The notes beneath the pieces are model-generated. The model was not told the origin of the DNA and ran no database searches. It saw nothing but the letters and a program-made list of their open reading frames with translations. Below are positions 14,228 to 15,248 of a stretch of 15,248 bases of DNA, in pieces. A program made the position numbers and the translations under genes. Numbering within the stretch: position 1 is the stretch's first letter; each line of letters opens with the position of its first letter. The DNA is taken from NCBI GenBank assembly GCA_964540005.1, contig CAZILN010000247.1:1-15248 (forward strand). The letters are read 5' to 3'. This DNA comes from CAZILN01 sp964540005 (GTDB lineage: Bacteria > Bacteroidota > Bacteroidia > Bacteroidales > SM23-62).

Positions 14228-15248
14228 ATGACTGAAATTGAAAAGCTGGATAAGATCGCTATCACAGTACAATCACACAAACTACTGGGCAAACTGCTTT
14301 CTGAGAATCCTTCCCTTGAAAGGATCCTGAGGGAATCAAAGAATGAAACCGAAGTACTGGTAGGGCTTAAGGACTGGATCCAAAAGGAATATAAAGACAG
14401 GATCAATGCATTCAGATTTTACCACAATAAAGAAACGGACCGCGCATTATTTGAAAAACTGGAATGGCAGGATTATGCAATTGTCCGGATCCTTGACTAT
14501 ATAGACCATGCAGGTATTGAGTACCCTGATCAGAACCTGAGAGGTGAAATTGCAGTCAGTCATCCACTAAGGCTTCTATGGCTGGCAGTATCACGCGGGA
14601 CAGGCGGGGCTAAGCCTGATTTCTTTGAAGATATCATACAGTTGTTCCGGCAACTTAAGGGAGAAAATGATCCCGGCCCGCCCGAAAGGGACAGGATCGA
14701 ACAGTGGATGGAAAGGTACCCTTCCGGTATTGATCCCAGGATCATTGAACTGAGAAAAGAAAACCGTGACCGTATCCTGAACTATATCATTAAGCGGATT
14801 GAAAAGTGTGAATTAAAAGACCCGGAATACATATTTCAGGAGGGCATTTCTGAGAAGGAAAAATTTAATAAGGCTCTGGAATGGTGGAAAGAAAGCAGGT
14901 TTCATCTTAAGTTCGCAGCCAGGGATCCTGATCAGTTGAACCAGATGCTTAACGCATCGCTGGATCCCGACCAGATGAAGATACTTAAAGATGCACAGGA
15001 GGCAGGAATCCCCTTCTTCGTCAATCCTTATTACCTGTCCCTCCTGCATGTCAGGGTCCCTTACTTTGCCGTGGGAGCCGACCTGGCCATACGGTACTAC
15101 GTTTTGTACTCGCGGCAGCTGGTTGAAGAATTCGGTCATATTGTTGCCTGGGAAAAAGAAGACCAGGTGGAACCAGGCAAGCCCAATGCTGCCGGCTGGT
15201 TGCTTCCCTCGCATAATAATGTCCACCGCAGGTACCCGGAAGTAGCCA
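14228..15248 (+). CDS. KamA-family (lysine 2,3-aminomutase-like) radical SAM protein, 3' partial
   Basis: The frame is open from the ATG at 14228 to the window end: 340 codons, no stop. The N-terminal helical part is followed by RYPSGIDPRIIELRKENRDR (163-182), a stretch shared with KamA relatives. Then come EGISEKEKFNKALEWWKESR (205-224), IPFFVNPYYLSLL (261-273), YSRQLVEEFGHIVAWEKED (294-312) and PGKPNAAGWLLPSH (316-329). These match the long (about 700-residue) Bacteroidota KamA-family proteins. The CxxxCxxC cluster motif expected a few residues further on lies outside the window, so catalytic competence cannot be judged. KamA moves an amino group between carbons 2 and 3 of lysine using PLP, a 4Fe-4S cluster and S-adenosylmethionine. 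This branch's substrate is uncertain. The start lies 166 bases from the divergent sigma gene. Confidence 0.82.
   Translation, partial: MTEIEKLDKIAITVQSHKLLGKLLSENPSLERILRESKNETEVLVGLKDWIQKEYKDRINAFRFYHNKETDRALFEKLEWQDYAIVRILDYIDHAGIEYPDQNLRGEIAVSHPLRLLWLAVSRGTGGAKPDFFEDIIQLFRQLKGENDPGPPERDRIEQWMERYPSGIDPRIIELRKENRDRILNYIIKRIEKCELKDPEYIFQEGISEKEKFNKALEWWKESRFHLKFAARDPDQLNQMLNASLDPDQMKILKDAQEAGIPFFVNPYYLSLLHVRVPYFAVGADLAIRYYVLYSRQLVEEFGHIVAWEKEDQVEPGKPNAAGWLLPSHNNVHRRYPEVA

Overview
The window reads as a chromosomal segment of a Bacteroidota bacterium, probably Bacteroidales/Marinilabiliales-like. The basis is protein family content: an LptF/G permease close to ribBA, an ORF6N-domain gene, an ECF sigma/anti-sigma/beta-propeller trio and a Bacteroidota-type KamA relative. 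Shine-Dalgarno sequences are mostly weak, and a TAnnTTTG-type -7 box lies upstream of panB. Species cannot be named from the sequence alone.

Left part, 1-5945 (+ strand): a tightly packed, probably co-transcribed run. It contains a 5'-truncated LptF/LptG-type lipopolysaccharide-export permease, a family 4 (GT-B) glycosyltransferase, a membrane-anchored family 2 (GT-A) glycosyltransferase, bifunctional RibBA (riboflavin synthesis) and Fmt (initiator-tRNA formylation). Every junction overlaps or abuts. It ends against a convergent secreted glucosaminidase with LysM domains (5946-6875, -) with no base between the two stop codons.

Middle, 6979-10668: an RluA-type pseudouridine synthase and panB (pantothenate synthesis), both on -, separated by an array of 8-bp tandem repeats. 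panB is divergent from dnaK (+). The shared upstream region holds a good -7 box for panB, and for dnaK a sigma-54-like element with an inverted repeat just upstream.

Right part, 10669-14110: an accessory-looking, AT-richer stretch. A 12-bp inverted repeat follows dnaK. Next come two decayed genes on the - strand: an ORF6N-domain gene whose N-terminus lies in another frame behind a stop, and a heavily deleted tyrosine recombinase that can only be recognised by translating three frames. Then comes an intact - strand operon: an ECF sigma factor with a TTG start, a zinc-finger transmembrane anti-sigma factor, and an exported beta-propeller-like protein with a charged helical insertion. I read this as an old mobile-element scar next to a cell-surface signalling module.

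Right edge, 14228-15248 (+): the N-terminal 340 codons of a KamA-like (lysine 2,3-aminomutase family) protein. It runs off the window just before the expected radical-SAM cysteine motif. No rRNA, tRNA, CRISPR array or intact mobile element was seen. The most unusual items are the hidden recombinase remnant, the octamer array, the sigma/anti-sigma/propeller unit and the dnaK promoter architecture. None by itself proves a new system.
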